From G965222535 sp965222535 (GTDB lineage Bacteria > Pseudomonadota > Gammaproteobacteria > HK1), in assembly GCA_965222535.1 (NCBI GenBank), contig OZ244957.1, positions 2,170,001 through 2,234,000 of the forward strand: a stretch of DNA of 64,000 nucleotides. Reading direction: 5' to 3'. The position numbers and the translations under genes were made by a program. This document shows positions 52,464 through 60,773 of this stretch, one piece after another (position 1 is the first letter of the stretch; the number at the start of each line of letters is the position of its first letter). The notes below the pieces were generated by a model, which saw only the letters and a list, made by a program, of their open reading frames with translations, made no database searches and was not told where the DNA came from.

Positions 52464-54671
52464 ATGCTTACCACCGCATTAGTCCAGATGCAGGTCCGCG
52501 CCGGGCGTCCAGACGATAACGTTGCGCGCATGCTGCGCTTTCTTTCTCAAACGCGGCGGCACGGCGCACAACTGGTGGTGTTTCCCGAGTTGTGTATCAG
52601 CGGTTATATTCTCGGTGATTGCTGGGAGCAGGATCGCGTGGTTGAGGATTTTGCTGCTTACAGTGAAGAGATCCGTGAGGCAAGCGCCGGCTTAGCGGTC
52701 GTATTTGGTAACGTCGCTATCGATCCCGAACGTAGCGCCGAGGACGGGCGGCTGCGCAAATACAACGCCGCTTGGGTGTGTGTTGACCGTCAGTGGATCG
52801 AGCGGCAGAACCTACCCTGCGCCCTGCCTTGCGGCGTTCATCCCAAGACTCTGCAACCCAACTATCGCTTCTTTGATGATAACCGGCACTTTTACTCGTT
52901 GACGCAGTTGGCTGCAGAAAGCGGTAGCCAACTGCACCACTGGATGGTGCCATACCGCCTGCCGATCGCCTCCTCCAGCGCGGCAAATGATCCCGCCGGC
53001 GCAGCCAATCAGCCAGCGCGCTGTACCACCGATGAGGTGAATGAATTGCGGCTCGGCGTACAACTGTGCGAAGACTTGTGGTACGCCGATTACCGCTATG
53101 CCGGCGCGGCGCTGAACACCCTTCCTGCTTGGAAACGCGCCGGTGCAACGCTGGTGGTCAATTTGTCGGCATCGCCGTGGACTGCGCTGAAAAACGCCAA
53201 ACGCCATCGCATGGTGTCCACCGCATTAGCCGAAACCGCGATTGATTACTACTATGTGAATAACGTCGGGGCACAAAACAACGGGAAAAATGTCATTGTA
53301 TTTGATGGTGCCACCACCGCCTACGCTGCCGACAGACAGATCCTTGCGATGGCCTCGCAGTGGACTGAAGAGCTGTTGGTCGTGCCGCCACGCCAAGTGC
53401 TAACGCCGCCCGGTGCTGATGCCGCCGGGCGCTTGAGCAACACCGCCACCGTCCACGCAAGCACTGCCCATACGACTCGCCCCAGTACGGCAACTGCAAC
53501 AGCCTCTGGTGCCAGCCAGCGCAGCGATCAGTTATCCCAGCGCAGCGATCAGTTATCCCAGCGCAGCGATCAGTTATCCCAGCGCAGCGATCAGTTATCC
53601 CAGCGCAGCGATCAGTTATCCCAGCGCAGCGATCAGTTATCCCAGCGCAGCGATCATGCGACCAGCGAAGCCTCAATGAGCGAGCTTCATTCGGCCATCC
53701 GCTGCGGCTTGCTGCATCTCGATCAGCTGCTCGGCGGCACCGCCAAGTATCTGATCGGAGTCAGCGGCGGGGTGGATTCGAGTCTGGTTGCAGCGCTGCT
53801 TGCGGATACGTTCACGGCGTCCCGCGTGTTGGCGATCAACATGCCAACACGCTTTAACTCCGCGCTCACGCAGCGCAACGCGCGCCATCTGTGCAGCGCT
53901 TTAGGGATTGATTTTCAAAGTTGTTCAATAGAGACGCTATACGCTGAGGTTGCCGCTTTAGTAGCGGGCATTGATTTTGCTAGGCACACTGAAAGCGGTG
54001 ATGCAGCGTTGTTGCAGGAAAACATCCAAGCGCGCATCCGCGGCGCTGACGTGCTCGCTGCTGTGGCCGCCAAGTACGGTTGCGTATTCACCAACAACGC
54101 CAACAAAACCGAGCTTGCCTTGGGGTATGCGACGCTCTATGGGGATGTCAATGGCGCTATCGCGCCGATCGCCGACTTATACAAGACGGGGGTCTTCGCC
54201 TTGGCGCGCTACCTTAATCAGACGATTTATCAGAGCGAAGTGATCCCCTGGAATCTACTCAACGGCGAGGTTGTACCCAGTGCTGAGCTATCCGCGGCGC
54301 AGGACATCACCAAGGGATGCGGCGATCCGATACGCTACGATTACCACGATTGCATTCTGCGGCAATTCATCGAATACCGCAGACACCCGCTGGATTTGAT
54401 GCAGTGGTATCTTGATGACGAACTGCTTACGCGCATCGGCTATCCCTTCACTGAGCGCTTCCGCGACACTTTCGCAAGCCCCGCTGAGTGGCTGGCGGAC
54501 CTTGAATGGATCGATGCGCTGCTGCGCCGCGGACTCTTCAAGCGCATCCAGTCACCACCGCTGATTGTTCTCAGCAAACGCGCCTTTGGCTTCGATCTGC
54601 GCGAAAGCCAACTACCTCCCCTGCGTCCACGTGCGTACGCTGCCTGTCGCCAAGCGATTCTGGATTTGTAA
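52464..54671 (+). CDS. nadE: Glutamine-dependent NAD+ synthetase with repetitive linker
   Basis: Amidates nicotinic acid adenine dinucleotide using ammonia from glutamine. The N-terminal nitrilase-type glutaminase (1-310) shows catalytic Glu in 'VVFPELCISGYILGD' and the Cys in 'RLGVQLCEDLWYADY'. The C-terminal synthetase (from about 410) has the PP-loop 'LIGVSGGVDSSLVAALLADTF', 'TNNANKTELALGYATLYGD' and 'IAPIADLYKTGVF'. Between them, residues about 318-405 are low complexity and contain seven copies (the last partial) of QRSDQLS encoded by a 21-bp tandem repeat. At 735 residues it is far longer than the usual 540-580. Confidence 0.94.
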   Translation: MLTTALVQMQVRAGRPDDNVARMLRFLSQTRRHGAQLVVFPELCISGYILGDCWEQDRVVEDFAAYSEEIREASAGLAVVFGNVAIDPERSAEDGRLRKYNAAWVCVDRQWIERQNLPCALPCGVHPKTLQPNYRFFDDNRHFYSLTQLAAESGSQLHHWMVPYRLPIASSSAANDPAGAANQPARCTTDEVNELRLGVQLCEDLWYADYRYAGAALNTLPAWKRAGATLVVNLSASPWTALKNAKRHRMVSTALAETAIDYYYVNNVGAQNNGKNVIVFDGATTAYAADRQILAMASQWTEELLVVPPRQVLTPPGADAAGRLSNTATVHASTAHTTRPSTATATASGASQRSDQLSQRSDQLSQRSDQLSQRSDQLSQRSDQLSQRSDQLSQRSDHATSEASMSELHSAIRCGLLHLDQLLGGTAKYLIGVSGGVDSSLVAALLADTFTASRVLAINMPTRFNSALTQRNARHLCSALGIDFQSCSIETLYAEVAALVAGIDFARHTESGDAALLQENIQARIRGADVLAAVAAKYGCVFTNNANKTELALGYATLYGDVNGAIAPIADLYKTGVFALARYLNQTIYQSEVIPWNLLNGEVVPSAELSAAQDITKGCGDPIRYDYHDCILRQFIEYRRHPLDLMQWYLDDELLTRIGYPFTERFRDTFASPAEWLADLEWIDALLRRGLFKRIQSPPLIVLSKRAFGFDLRESQLPPLRPRAYAACRQAILDL
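53517..53654 (+). repeat. 21-bp in-frame minisatellite within nadE
   Basis: Six full units of CAGCGCAGCGATCAGTTATC+C and a partial seventh, essentially identical at DNA level. Identity of the units suggests recent expansion and likely length variation between strains. The reading frame is kept because 21 is a multiple of three. Confidence 0.95.
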
Positions 54672-54676
54672 TGCTA

Positions 54677-54830
54677 TCGGGTACCTCGAAAAACCTTGAA
54701 TGAGATGGGGTTTTGGGGGAAGTGGCATCATCACCTGTAACGTAAGCCGTTGATTTATAATTCTTCCCCCAATAGACAAGCCCCGCAGGGCACCTCGGAA
54801 AGCCAAGTGAAGCTGGCTTTCCGAGGTGAT
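54677..54830. repeat. Family A repeat
   Basis: ACCTCGAAAAACCTTGAATG end, CTGTAACGTAAGCCGTTGAT core, GACAAGCCCCGCAGGG and the hairpin ACCTCGGAAAGCCAAG/GCTGGCTTTCCGAGGT. In this copy the stem has GGAAAGCC paired with GGCTTTCC, a change on both arms. The remaining 54831-54996 has nothing recognisable. Confidence 0.75.
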
Positions 54831-54996
54831 CATAACCGGTTGGTGCCTGTAGATACCATCTCTATTTCTACTTTTATCCAATATTATCAATACATTAGTG
54901 ACTTAAGACGTTTTGCGAGATCATCAGTTATAGCTCTGCTGATAGAGCAAGCCCCAAAAAACCAATCAACGGTTTTCTTGGATTCCGATCGGGTGA

Positions 54997-55608
54997 TCAC
55001 AAGCCCTGCAGGTGCTCGGTAATTAATCCGAAAAAACTGTTTCCTAGGGAATCGGCAAAGTACCAACCTAAGTGAACACCGCAGTGATGGCAATGGGCAT
55101 ATTGCCAGCGGTAGCCTGTAAACCAGCTAAAGAAATCACTGGGTTCTCCATGAACAAAACAGCCTTCGGCCTGATTGAAACATTGAACTACAAAGCCTTT
55201 TCCGGCAGGGTTCACAAAAAAGTGGGTGCTCCTGTCGTGCATTTCAATGCGAGCAGAATGCCTAGTAATGATCGTTTTGCAGTATTTGCAGCAAATGCCT
55301 TGTTTTTCATCGAATTTCTTTTCTTTGGAAAATTTGTTTTTTAGATGAGTTTTAATATCCCCGTTGTGATTATCATTGGTGATATCAAACAGTACACCTC
55401 GAAACGCTTGCTTTGCGCGCTCCAGAAGATCCCCCCTTGAGTGATCTCTGTTGTATGAAGTTTTATAAAACAACGGATTATTGTTTTTTAGAACAGCTGA
55501 CTGTTTCCCTAAAAAAACCACCTTACTGCCTTTGGGGGAAGGGAGTACAGTTTTTTTTATTGTGTTCTGAGTGACTTCACCCTTTTCCCAATAAAACGTC
55601 TTTTTCAC
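54997..55608 (-). CDS. CULT-domain (cereblon-like) protein
   Basis: The C-terminal 100 residues are a CULT domain, the fold by which human cereblon binds thalidomide-type ligands and C-terminal cyclic imides; bacterial single-domain versions are known. Zinc ligands would be C107, C110, C173 and C176. The aromatic cage is W162, W168 and W182 plus F184. The spacings W-6-W-14-W-2-F and the position of the second CxxC exactly match human W380, W386, W400, F402 and C391/C394. The N-terminal about 35 residues translate a family B repeat, so the true start is uncertain; residues 50-100 are basic and of unknown role. It is divergent from the Zorya-like operon, 145 bases apart. Confidence 0.85.
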   Translation of the reverse strand: MKKTFYWEKGEVTQNTIKKTVLPSPKGSKVVFLGKQSAVLKNNNPLFYKTSYNRDHSRGDLLERAKQAFRGVLFDITNDNHNGDIKTHLKNKFSKEKKFDEKQGICCKYCKTIITRHSARIEMHDRSTHFFVNPAGKGFVVQCFNQAEGCFVHGEPSDFFSWFTGYRWQYAHCHHCGVHLGWYFADSLGNSFFGLITEHLQGL

Positions 55609-55745
55609 AACGCCTCCTCAACAGCCAAGCACCGCTTGGCTGTTGAGGATTAAAAATATTAAAGATTCCAGAGCTCCCGCCCACCGCATTTCCAGAGCGC
55701 CAAGCTATGCAAAATGCACGGCACCAAGCCAGATTCCCAAAGGCA
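55540..55745. repeat. Family B repeat between the CULT gene and zorA
   Basis: CCCAATAAAACGTCTTTTTC, the perfect hairpin CCTCAACAGCCAAGC/GCTTGGCTGTTGAGG at 55615-55650, then TTAAAAATATTAAAG. It occupies the divergent promoter space and the 5' end of the CULT frame. Confidence 0.75.
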
Positions 55746-55753
55746 TTTTACGC

Positions 55754-57262
55754 ATGGAACAACTGAATCGCATTTACCAAAGCATCCTCTCTGACGAGAT
55801 CACCTTCTTTTTTTGCGTCCTGATTATCGGCTGGCTGATCTTCGCCATAATCCTCCTGTTCCTCCCGCTCGCGCAGCGCCATGTGAGCGCGAGGTTTGTC
55901 GCAATCACACCCACCAGCCTCGCATCCCTCGGGGTTCTCGGCACCTTTACCGGTATCCTGATCGGTCTGCTCGATTTCGACGTTAATCGCGTGGATAACA
56001 GCGTACCGGCATTGCTGGCCGGCCTGAAGGTCGCGTTCACGACCAGCATCGTCGGCATCTCCTCGGCGATTATCTTCCGACTCGTTCGCACGGTGGCACC
56101 CAGCACAGATACCCCAGAGGAAGTCACGTCGGAAGACTTCCTCGCTGTTTTGGTGGAGATTCGTGACGACGGTCGTGCCGCATCGAGTCGGGTTGATGCG
56201 CAGCTTAGTGAATTGCGCCAAGCCATCTCCTCGCAAGGTGACAGCAGCCTGCTGACGCAGGTCCAGAAACTTCGGACAATCATTCAGGACAACCATGAGG
56301 AAATTCGTGACAGCGCTCGTGCCGCATCGGGCCGGGTCGACGCGCAGCTAAGCGAATTAAGCAAGGCCATCTCGCAACACCTTAGCGAACTGATCCGCGA
56401 GTTCCACGACTTCGCCAAGCACATGGTGGAAAATAATCAGAGGGCGATTATTGAAGCGCTTGAGCAGGTGATCCGTGATTTCAATCAGAATCTGACCGAG
56501 CAATTTGGCGAGAATTTCAAGCAGTTGAACGAGGCAGTGCACTCACTCGTTGCGTGGCAGGACAAGTACCGCGAGCATGTTGAAGCGTTGGAGATGCGGC
56601 TGGGAATGGCGGTCAATGCGATCGAGGCATCTCAGCGTGCGCTTTCGAGCGTGCAAAGCTACTCGGAGCGTATTCCCGAGGCGATCAAGCCGTTGGCACC
56701 GGTATTAAGCGGGATCATTACTCAGACAGAGGCGATGGGCGTTCATCTCGAAGCGCTTGCGGCGCTGCGCGAGAAAGCGATCAAAGCGTTTCCAGTTATC
56801 GAATCTAATTTGGAGAAGATCACGACGCAGTTCGCTGCCAGCGTCGAGGATACTGTGAGGCAATCGCGGCAAGCCCTAGCAGAGGGCGAGAAGGCCCATG
56901 CGGAGTTAAGGCAAAGCCACGCTTCTTTCTTGAAGGGCGCGAACGAGGCGCGCGAGCGCTTTGCCGCGGAGCTGACTAACACGCTGAAGCAGATGTCCGA
57001 ACAATCCTCGCAGGAGTTCGCGCGCCATGGTGAATTGGTTGAGGCGGTGACCAAAGAGGCGCAGAAGGCATGGGGACAGAGTGTCGAGAGGATGAACAGG
57101 CAATTCGAGACATTCGATCAGCAGATGCAGCAGGAACTGACACGATCGCTCAACCTTCTCGGTCGCAATCTGGCGTCTGTATCCGAGAAGTTGGTCAGCG
57201 ACTACACCCCGCTGACCAACCGCCTGCGCGAGCTTATTAATATCAGCAAGGAAGGCAGGTAA
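55754..57262 (+). CDS. zorA: ZorA-like MotA/ExbB proton-channel protein
   Basis: Predicted stator subunit of a Zorya-type antiphage system. From ATG 55754 there are 502 residues. Helix 1 is about 16-38 ('FFFCVLIIGWLIFAIILLFLP'), helix 2 about 50-73 with the MotA/TolQ/ExbB signature 'SLGVLGTFTGILIGL', helix 3 about 85-108 ('LLAGLKVAFTTSIVGISSAIIF'). A cytoplasmic coiled coil of about 390 residues follows. The tail carries a diverged 47-residue duplication ('EIRDDGRAASSRVDAQLSEL' and 'EIRDSARAASGRVDAQLSEL'). Its TAA overlaps the zorB ATG. Plain MotA or ExbB lacks such a tail. The 35-residue upstream frame extension is repeat sequence. Confidence 0.85.
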   Translation: MEQLNRIYQSILSDEITFFFCVLIIGWLIFAIILLFLPLAQRHVSARFVAITPTSLASLGVLGTFTGILIGLLDFDVNRVDNSVPALLAGLKVAFTTSIVGISSAIIFRLVRTVAPSTDTPEEVTSEDFLAVLVEIRDDGRAASSRVDAQLSELRQAISSQGDSSLLTQVQKLRTIIQDNHEEIRDSARAASGRVDAQLSELSKAISQHLSELIREFHDFAKHMVENNQRAIIEALEQVIRDFNQNLTEQFGENFKQLNEAVHSLVAWQDKYREHVEALEMRLGMAVNAIEASQRALSSVQSYSERIPEAIKPLAPVLSGIITQTEAMGVHLEALAALREKAIKAFPVIESNLEKITTQFAASVEDTVRQSRQALAEGEKAHAELRQSHASFLKGANEARERFAAELTNTLKQMSEQSSQEFARHGELVEAVTKEAQKAWGQSVERMNRQFETFDQQMQQELTRSLNLLGRNLASVSEKLVSDYTPLTNRLRELINISKEGR

Positions 57263-57966
57263 TGGTCAAGTTGATTGGGGGCTCTTCAAGAGAAGAAGGC
57301 AGTGAGTGGCTTTCCGTATCGGACATGATGTCCGGTTTGATGATCATCTTCCTTTTCATTGCGATCAGCTTCATCCGCCCCATTGCGGAACAAAATCTAG
57401 AGATCAAGGCGATCGCGAGAACCTGGCAGGAGAATGAAACAGCGATCTATGAGGTGCTTCTGGAGGAGTTTTCGGACGATCTCCCGCGCTGGAATGCAGA
57501 GATAAGGAAGGATACGCTGTTGATCCGCTTCAATGCCCCTGAAGTACTCTTCGAAAGAGGGCAAGCGACAATCCGCCCCCAGTTCGCGGCGATTCTGCGC
57601 GATTTCTTTCCAAGGTATGTGGGTGTTCTGCAGGGTTTCAGAACGGTGATTGAGGAAGTGCGCATTGAGGGGCATACATCTTCTATCTGGAACCAGGGTA
57701 CGAGCGCGGATGATGCCTATTTTCGCAACATGGCATTGTCGCAATCACGCACCCGGACAGTACTTCAGAACGTCCTCAACCTTCCTAGAATCGCACGCGA
57801 AAGAATATGGTTGCAGCAGCTTCTGACCGCCAATGGGCTGTCCTCCAGCCGCCTCGTGCTGAATGCCAAAGGCGTTGAAGACCTCGAACGCTCGCGGCGG
57901 GTCGAGTTCCGCATCCGAACGACGGCACGGGCGGAGATTGTCCGCATATTGGAAGCCGCCCAGTGA
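57262..57966 (+). CDS. zorB: ZorB-like MotB/OmpA-domain protein
   Basis: Partner of ZorA. 234 residues: a short cytoplasmic start, a single membrane helix 'MMSGLMIIFLFIAISFIRP' immediately preceded by Asp21 ('VSDMM'), the expected proton-carrying residue, a linker, and a C-terminal OmpA-like peptidoglycan-binding domain with 'VRIEGHTSS', 'ALSQSRTRTVLQNVL' and 'NAKGVEDLERSRRVEFRI'. The start overlaps the zorA stop and the TGA overlaps the GTG of the next gene, so all three are translated as a unit. Confidence 0.87.
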   Translation: MVKLIGGSSREEGSEWLSVSDMMSGLMIIFLFIAISFIRPIAEQNLEIKAIARTWQENETAIYEVLLEEFSDDLPRWNAEIRKDTLLIRFNAPEVLFERGQATIRPQFAAILRDFFPRYVGVLQGFRTVIEEVRIEGHTSSIWNQGTSADDAYFRNMALSQSRTRTVLQNVLNLPRIARERIWLQQLLTANGLSSSRLVLNAKGVEDLERSRRVEFRIRTTARAEIVRILEAAQ

Positions 57967-58853
57967 AGCTTTCAGTAACCTTCCCTGAACTGGAGCGGCA
58001 AAGAGAGCAGATCGGCGCGCCGCTCTCAAACTGGAGGGCAGATTCCGGTGATCTTGATCCGCGAAAAGCGTTGCTGGCTGATCTGACCAAAGGCATTGAA
58101 ATCAAAATCGGAGACATTGATGTCGGCCCTGGGCACCTACTGTCCTACAAACACGAGCAGGTCATTCTCTACATCAAGGATACACGAAGCAGTCATTGGA
58201 CATTGCAGAACGAACCCGAGAAATCACGGCGCTTTCATGTTGCAGAGTGCAGTACGCTGGAGGACATGCGGCGTCAGGGGCGTTTCGAGCGGTATGTCAT
58301 AACCCATCGCATGGATGGGCTGTTTTCAGTGGATTGGTTTGATCCCGGCACTGGCGAGCGAGGTGAGACGGAAGCTGCTCTGAAAGTCTGCAAGAACTGC
58401 CTGCGTACGTTGAACTGGAGGGGTTACAAACAATCCGAAGACCGCTTGCAACTTCACAACGGGGAAAAGCAACGCAAGAACGCGATATGGGAAAGCTTTG
58501 CAATCCCGGAGTTTCTGATGGAATACTCGACCTTCTTCCGGGCAAAGCCAAGCCGTCGCGACTCTGCAGCGTTGCTGAATATGTATGCCGAAGACTGGCC
58601 GCATATCTCGGAGCAGAAAAGACGTGCGGCAAAATGGTGCTGTGAGCGCTGCAAAGTGAACCTATCCGCACACCCCGGCTTGCTCCACTGCCATCACAGA
58701 AGCGGCGTAGTCACGAACAATTCTTCCCACAATTTAGAAGTACTTTGCGCTGTTTGTCATGCTGAGCAGCCGTACCATCAGCATATGAGAATTAAGGAGC
58801 AACGCCGTCTGATACTGTCGGAGAGGGCAAAGCAGGGAGTACGATTGTCGTAG
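57963..58853 (+). CDS. zorE: HNH endonuclease, candidate ZorE effector
   Basis: 296 residues starting GTG 57963. The C-terminal HNH nuclease is complete: zinc CxxC ('WCCERCKVNL'), H242-C-H-H245, N257 in 'SHNLEVLC', and C262/C265-H266. The N-terminal about 220 residues are not recognised ('GIEIKIGDIDVGPGHLLSYKHEQVILYIKD', 'CKNCLRTLNWRGY' with another CxxC). Type II Zorya systems consist of ZorA, ZorB and an HNH nuclease ZorE, so gene order and overlap support that call. Whether this N-terminus matches known ZorE cannot be decided here; it could be a divergent or new effector. Confidence 0.75.
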   Translation: MKLSVTFPELERQREQIGAPLSNWRADSGDLDPRKALLADLTKGIEIKIGDIDVGPGHLLSYKHEQVILYIKDTRSSHWTLQNEPEKSRRFHVAECSTLEDMRRQGRFERYVITHRMDGLFSVDWFDPGTGERGETEAALKVCKNCLRTLNWRGYKQSEDRLQLHNGEKQRKNAIWESFAIPEFLMEYSTFFRAKPSRRDSAALLNMYAEDWPHISEQKRRAAKWCCERCKVNLSAHPGLLHCHHRSGVVTNNSSHNLEVLCAVCHAEQPYHQHMRIKEQRRLILSERAKQGVRLS

Positions 58854-58859
58854 GGGCGG

Positions 58860-58975
58860 GGGCGTTTTTAATTTTAGTTAGGAGCGCCTAACGGCGCAAC
58901 GTACGCTGACCTCTCGATCCGCGAAGCGGCACTATGAAATTATTGCGGGAAGGGTTTTCTCCCCTAGAACACCAG
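58860..58975. repeat. Family C repeat
   Basis: TTAATTTTAGTTAGGAGCGCC, then CGTACGCTGACCTCTCGATCC and GCGGCACTATGAAATTATTG followed by a C/T-rich tail. Confidence 0.7.
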
Positions 58976-58998
58976 CGCCGCGCTCGATTGCCAATGCC

Positions 58999-60567
58999 AT
59001 GATCAACGTCAAGGTAAGCGGCGGCACTGTCGCCGGTGTCGTGCAGGACGGGGTGTATGCTTTCAAAGGCATCCCGTATGCTGCACCGCTTACCGGGCGC
59101 AATCTGTGGCTGCCGCCGCAGTCGCCAGCGCCGTGGAGTGGGGTGCGTGATGCGCGCACGTTCGGGTTAATTTGTCCTCAGTTCTCCCTCACCGCGCAGG
59201 AGCACTGCGGTGACTGGCTGCGCAGCCGTTTTGCGCGGCGCTATGTGCGTTTGCTGCGCGATGTGGGCGACGTTGGCAGCGATTGTCTGAACCTCAATGT
59301 GTGGAGCCGTACCCTCTCGCCGAGCGCGCGGTTGCCGGTGATGGTGTGGCTTCATGGCGGCGCGCTGATCAATGGATCGGGTGCCAATCCCCTCTATGAT
59401 GGCGTGGTGCTGGCGCACGCAGGGGTCGTGTTGGTGACCTTTAATTACCGCCTCGGCTCAATCGGCTTCCTTGGCGGCGAGGGGATGTTTGCTGACGGAC
59501 TTGCGTGCAGTAACCGCGGCTTTATGGATCAGGTGGCAGCATTGCAATGGGTGCAGCAGAACATTCACCGCTTTGGTGGCGACGCCGACAATGTCACCAT
59601 TTTCGGTGAATCGGCGGGCGGCAGCAGTGTCGCAGCGCTGCTCGTCATCCCGAGTGCCAAGGGCTTGTTCCGGCGCGCTATTTGCATGAGCGGCGCGCCC
59701 GATACGATGTTCGATGAGCGCGAGTACGCGGCCCTTGCGCTGCGTGTGTTCGCTGCGCTCAAAGTACCGCCGGGGGACAGCGCAGCCCTGCTGCGACTGT
59801 CCGTCAAGCGCCTGCTGCGTACCCAGATCGGCGTCAGCGTGATCCTTGCGCGTGGCGGGCGGCGGCGCTTTGGCGCACTCGGCGACAGCGTCCACACCTT
59901 CGGTCTCGCTACTGGCACGGCCTTCGCCCCGACCCCGCTGCTTTGCGCCGCCGGCAGTGGCCTGTGCGCCGATGTTGATTTGCTGATTGGCACTTGCGCC
60001 AACGATGGGCGGATGATGGCAGCGCTCCTGCCAGGGCCGCCGGCGCTGGTGATGCGGTTAATGATGCGCCTGATGCAGGGCATGTTCAGCCCGCGCTGCG
60101 ATTTGCCGCAAGCGATCGCCAAATACCAGACGGCGTTGCGTACGCACAAAAACTTTGCGCTGTATGATCGGATGATCACCGACGCGCTGTTCCGCCGTCC
60201 CAGCGTACAGCTTGCCGATCAGCACGCCAGCAGGCAGCGTGGACGCACTTGGCTGTACCGTTTTGACTGGACTGCCAGCAACAAAAACCCTTACGCCGCG
60301 ATGCACGCTTTTGATATCCCCTTCGTGTTTGGCAACTTCGCTCGCTACGCCCCTCTTTTCGCCACCCACGCGGCGGTTGAACCGCTGCACGCTGCGATGC
60401 GCACCGCGTGGGTCAATTTCGCCCGCGAAGGACGCCCCCATGCCCCCCAATTGCCACGCTGGGCACCCTATAACCAAGACACCCGGCGCTGTATGATCCT
60501 TAGCCATGAGTGTACCCTAGCATCGGATGTTGACGCGCCGGTGCGGGGCCTATGGGATTTGTCCTAA
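58999..60567 (+). CDS. Carboxylesterase type B
   Basis: Alpha/beta-hydrolase of the COesterase family (para-nitrobenzyl-esterase-like). 522 residues. Typical features: 'GVYAFKGIPYAAPLTGRNLWLPP' near the N-terminus, 'DCLNLNVWSR', oxyanion hole 'VMVWLHGGALINGSG', nucleophile S205 in 'TIFGESAGGSSVAAL', acid and His in the second half ('HAFDIPFVFGNF'). No signal peptide is evident. Substrate cannot be inferred. It follows the zor genes but is separated by a repeat. Confidence 0.92.
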   Translation: MINVKVSGGTVAGVVQDGVYAFKGIPYAAPLTGRNLWLPPQSPAPWSGVRDARTFGLICPQFSLTAQEHCGDWLRSRFARRYVRLLRDVGDVGSDCLNLNVWSRTLSPSARLPVMVWLHGGALINGSGANPLYDGVVLAHAGVVLVTFNYRLGSIGFLGGEGMFADGLACSNRGFMDQVAALQWVQQNIHRFGGDADNVTIFGESAGGSSVAALLVIPSAKGLFRRAICMSGAPDTMFDEREYAALALRVFAALKVPPGDSAALLRLSVKRLLRTQIGVSVILARGGRRRFGALGDSVHTFGLATGTAFAPTPLLCAAGSGLCADVDLLIGTCANDGRMMAALLPGPPALVMRLMMRLMQGMFSPRCDLPQAIAKYQTALRTHKNFALYDRMITDALFRRPSVQLADQHASRQRGRTWLYRFDWTASNKNPYAAMHAFDIPFVFGNFARYAPLFATHAAVEPLHAAMRTAWVNFAREGRPHAPQLPRWAPYNQDTRRCMILSHECTLASDVDAPVRGLWDLS

Positions 60568-60569
60568 GA

Positions 60570-60765
60570 GCACCAGCGCCGCATTCCCAGAGGCGCTTGG
60601 CTACGCAAAATGCACGGGGCTACGAAAGCGAAAGCTGTACTGGGGATAGGGGCTTGGGGGGAAGGGGGTAAAGTGTTTTTTTATTGTGTTAGGAGGGCCT
60701 TCACCCTTTCCCCAATACGAACGTCTTTTCTACAACGCTTCCTCAACTGTTTGAGGATTAAAAAA
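60570..60765. repeat. Family B repeat
   Basis: ATGCACGGGGCTACGAAAGC, GGGATAGGGGCTTGGGGGGA, TTCACCCTTTCCCCAATACG and a short hairpin CCTCAACTGTTTGAGG (60742-60757). Confidence 0.7.
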
Positions 60766-60773
60766 GGAATTTT

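Noticed and set aside
53517..53654. Short tandem units resembling a CRISPR array
   Set aside because: Units of 21 bases are contiguous with no spacers and keep the nadE reading frame.
55748..56296. Minus-strand 182-codon frame opposite zorA
   Set aside because: Antisense shadow of the zorA coding sequence; no motif and no ribosome-binding site.
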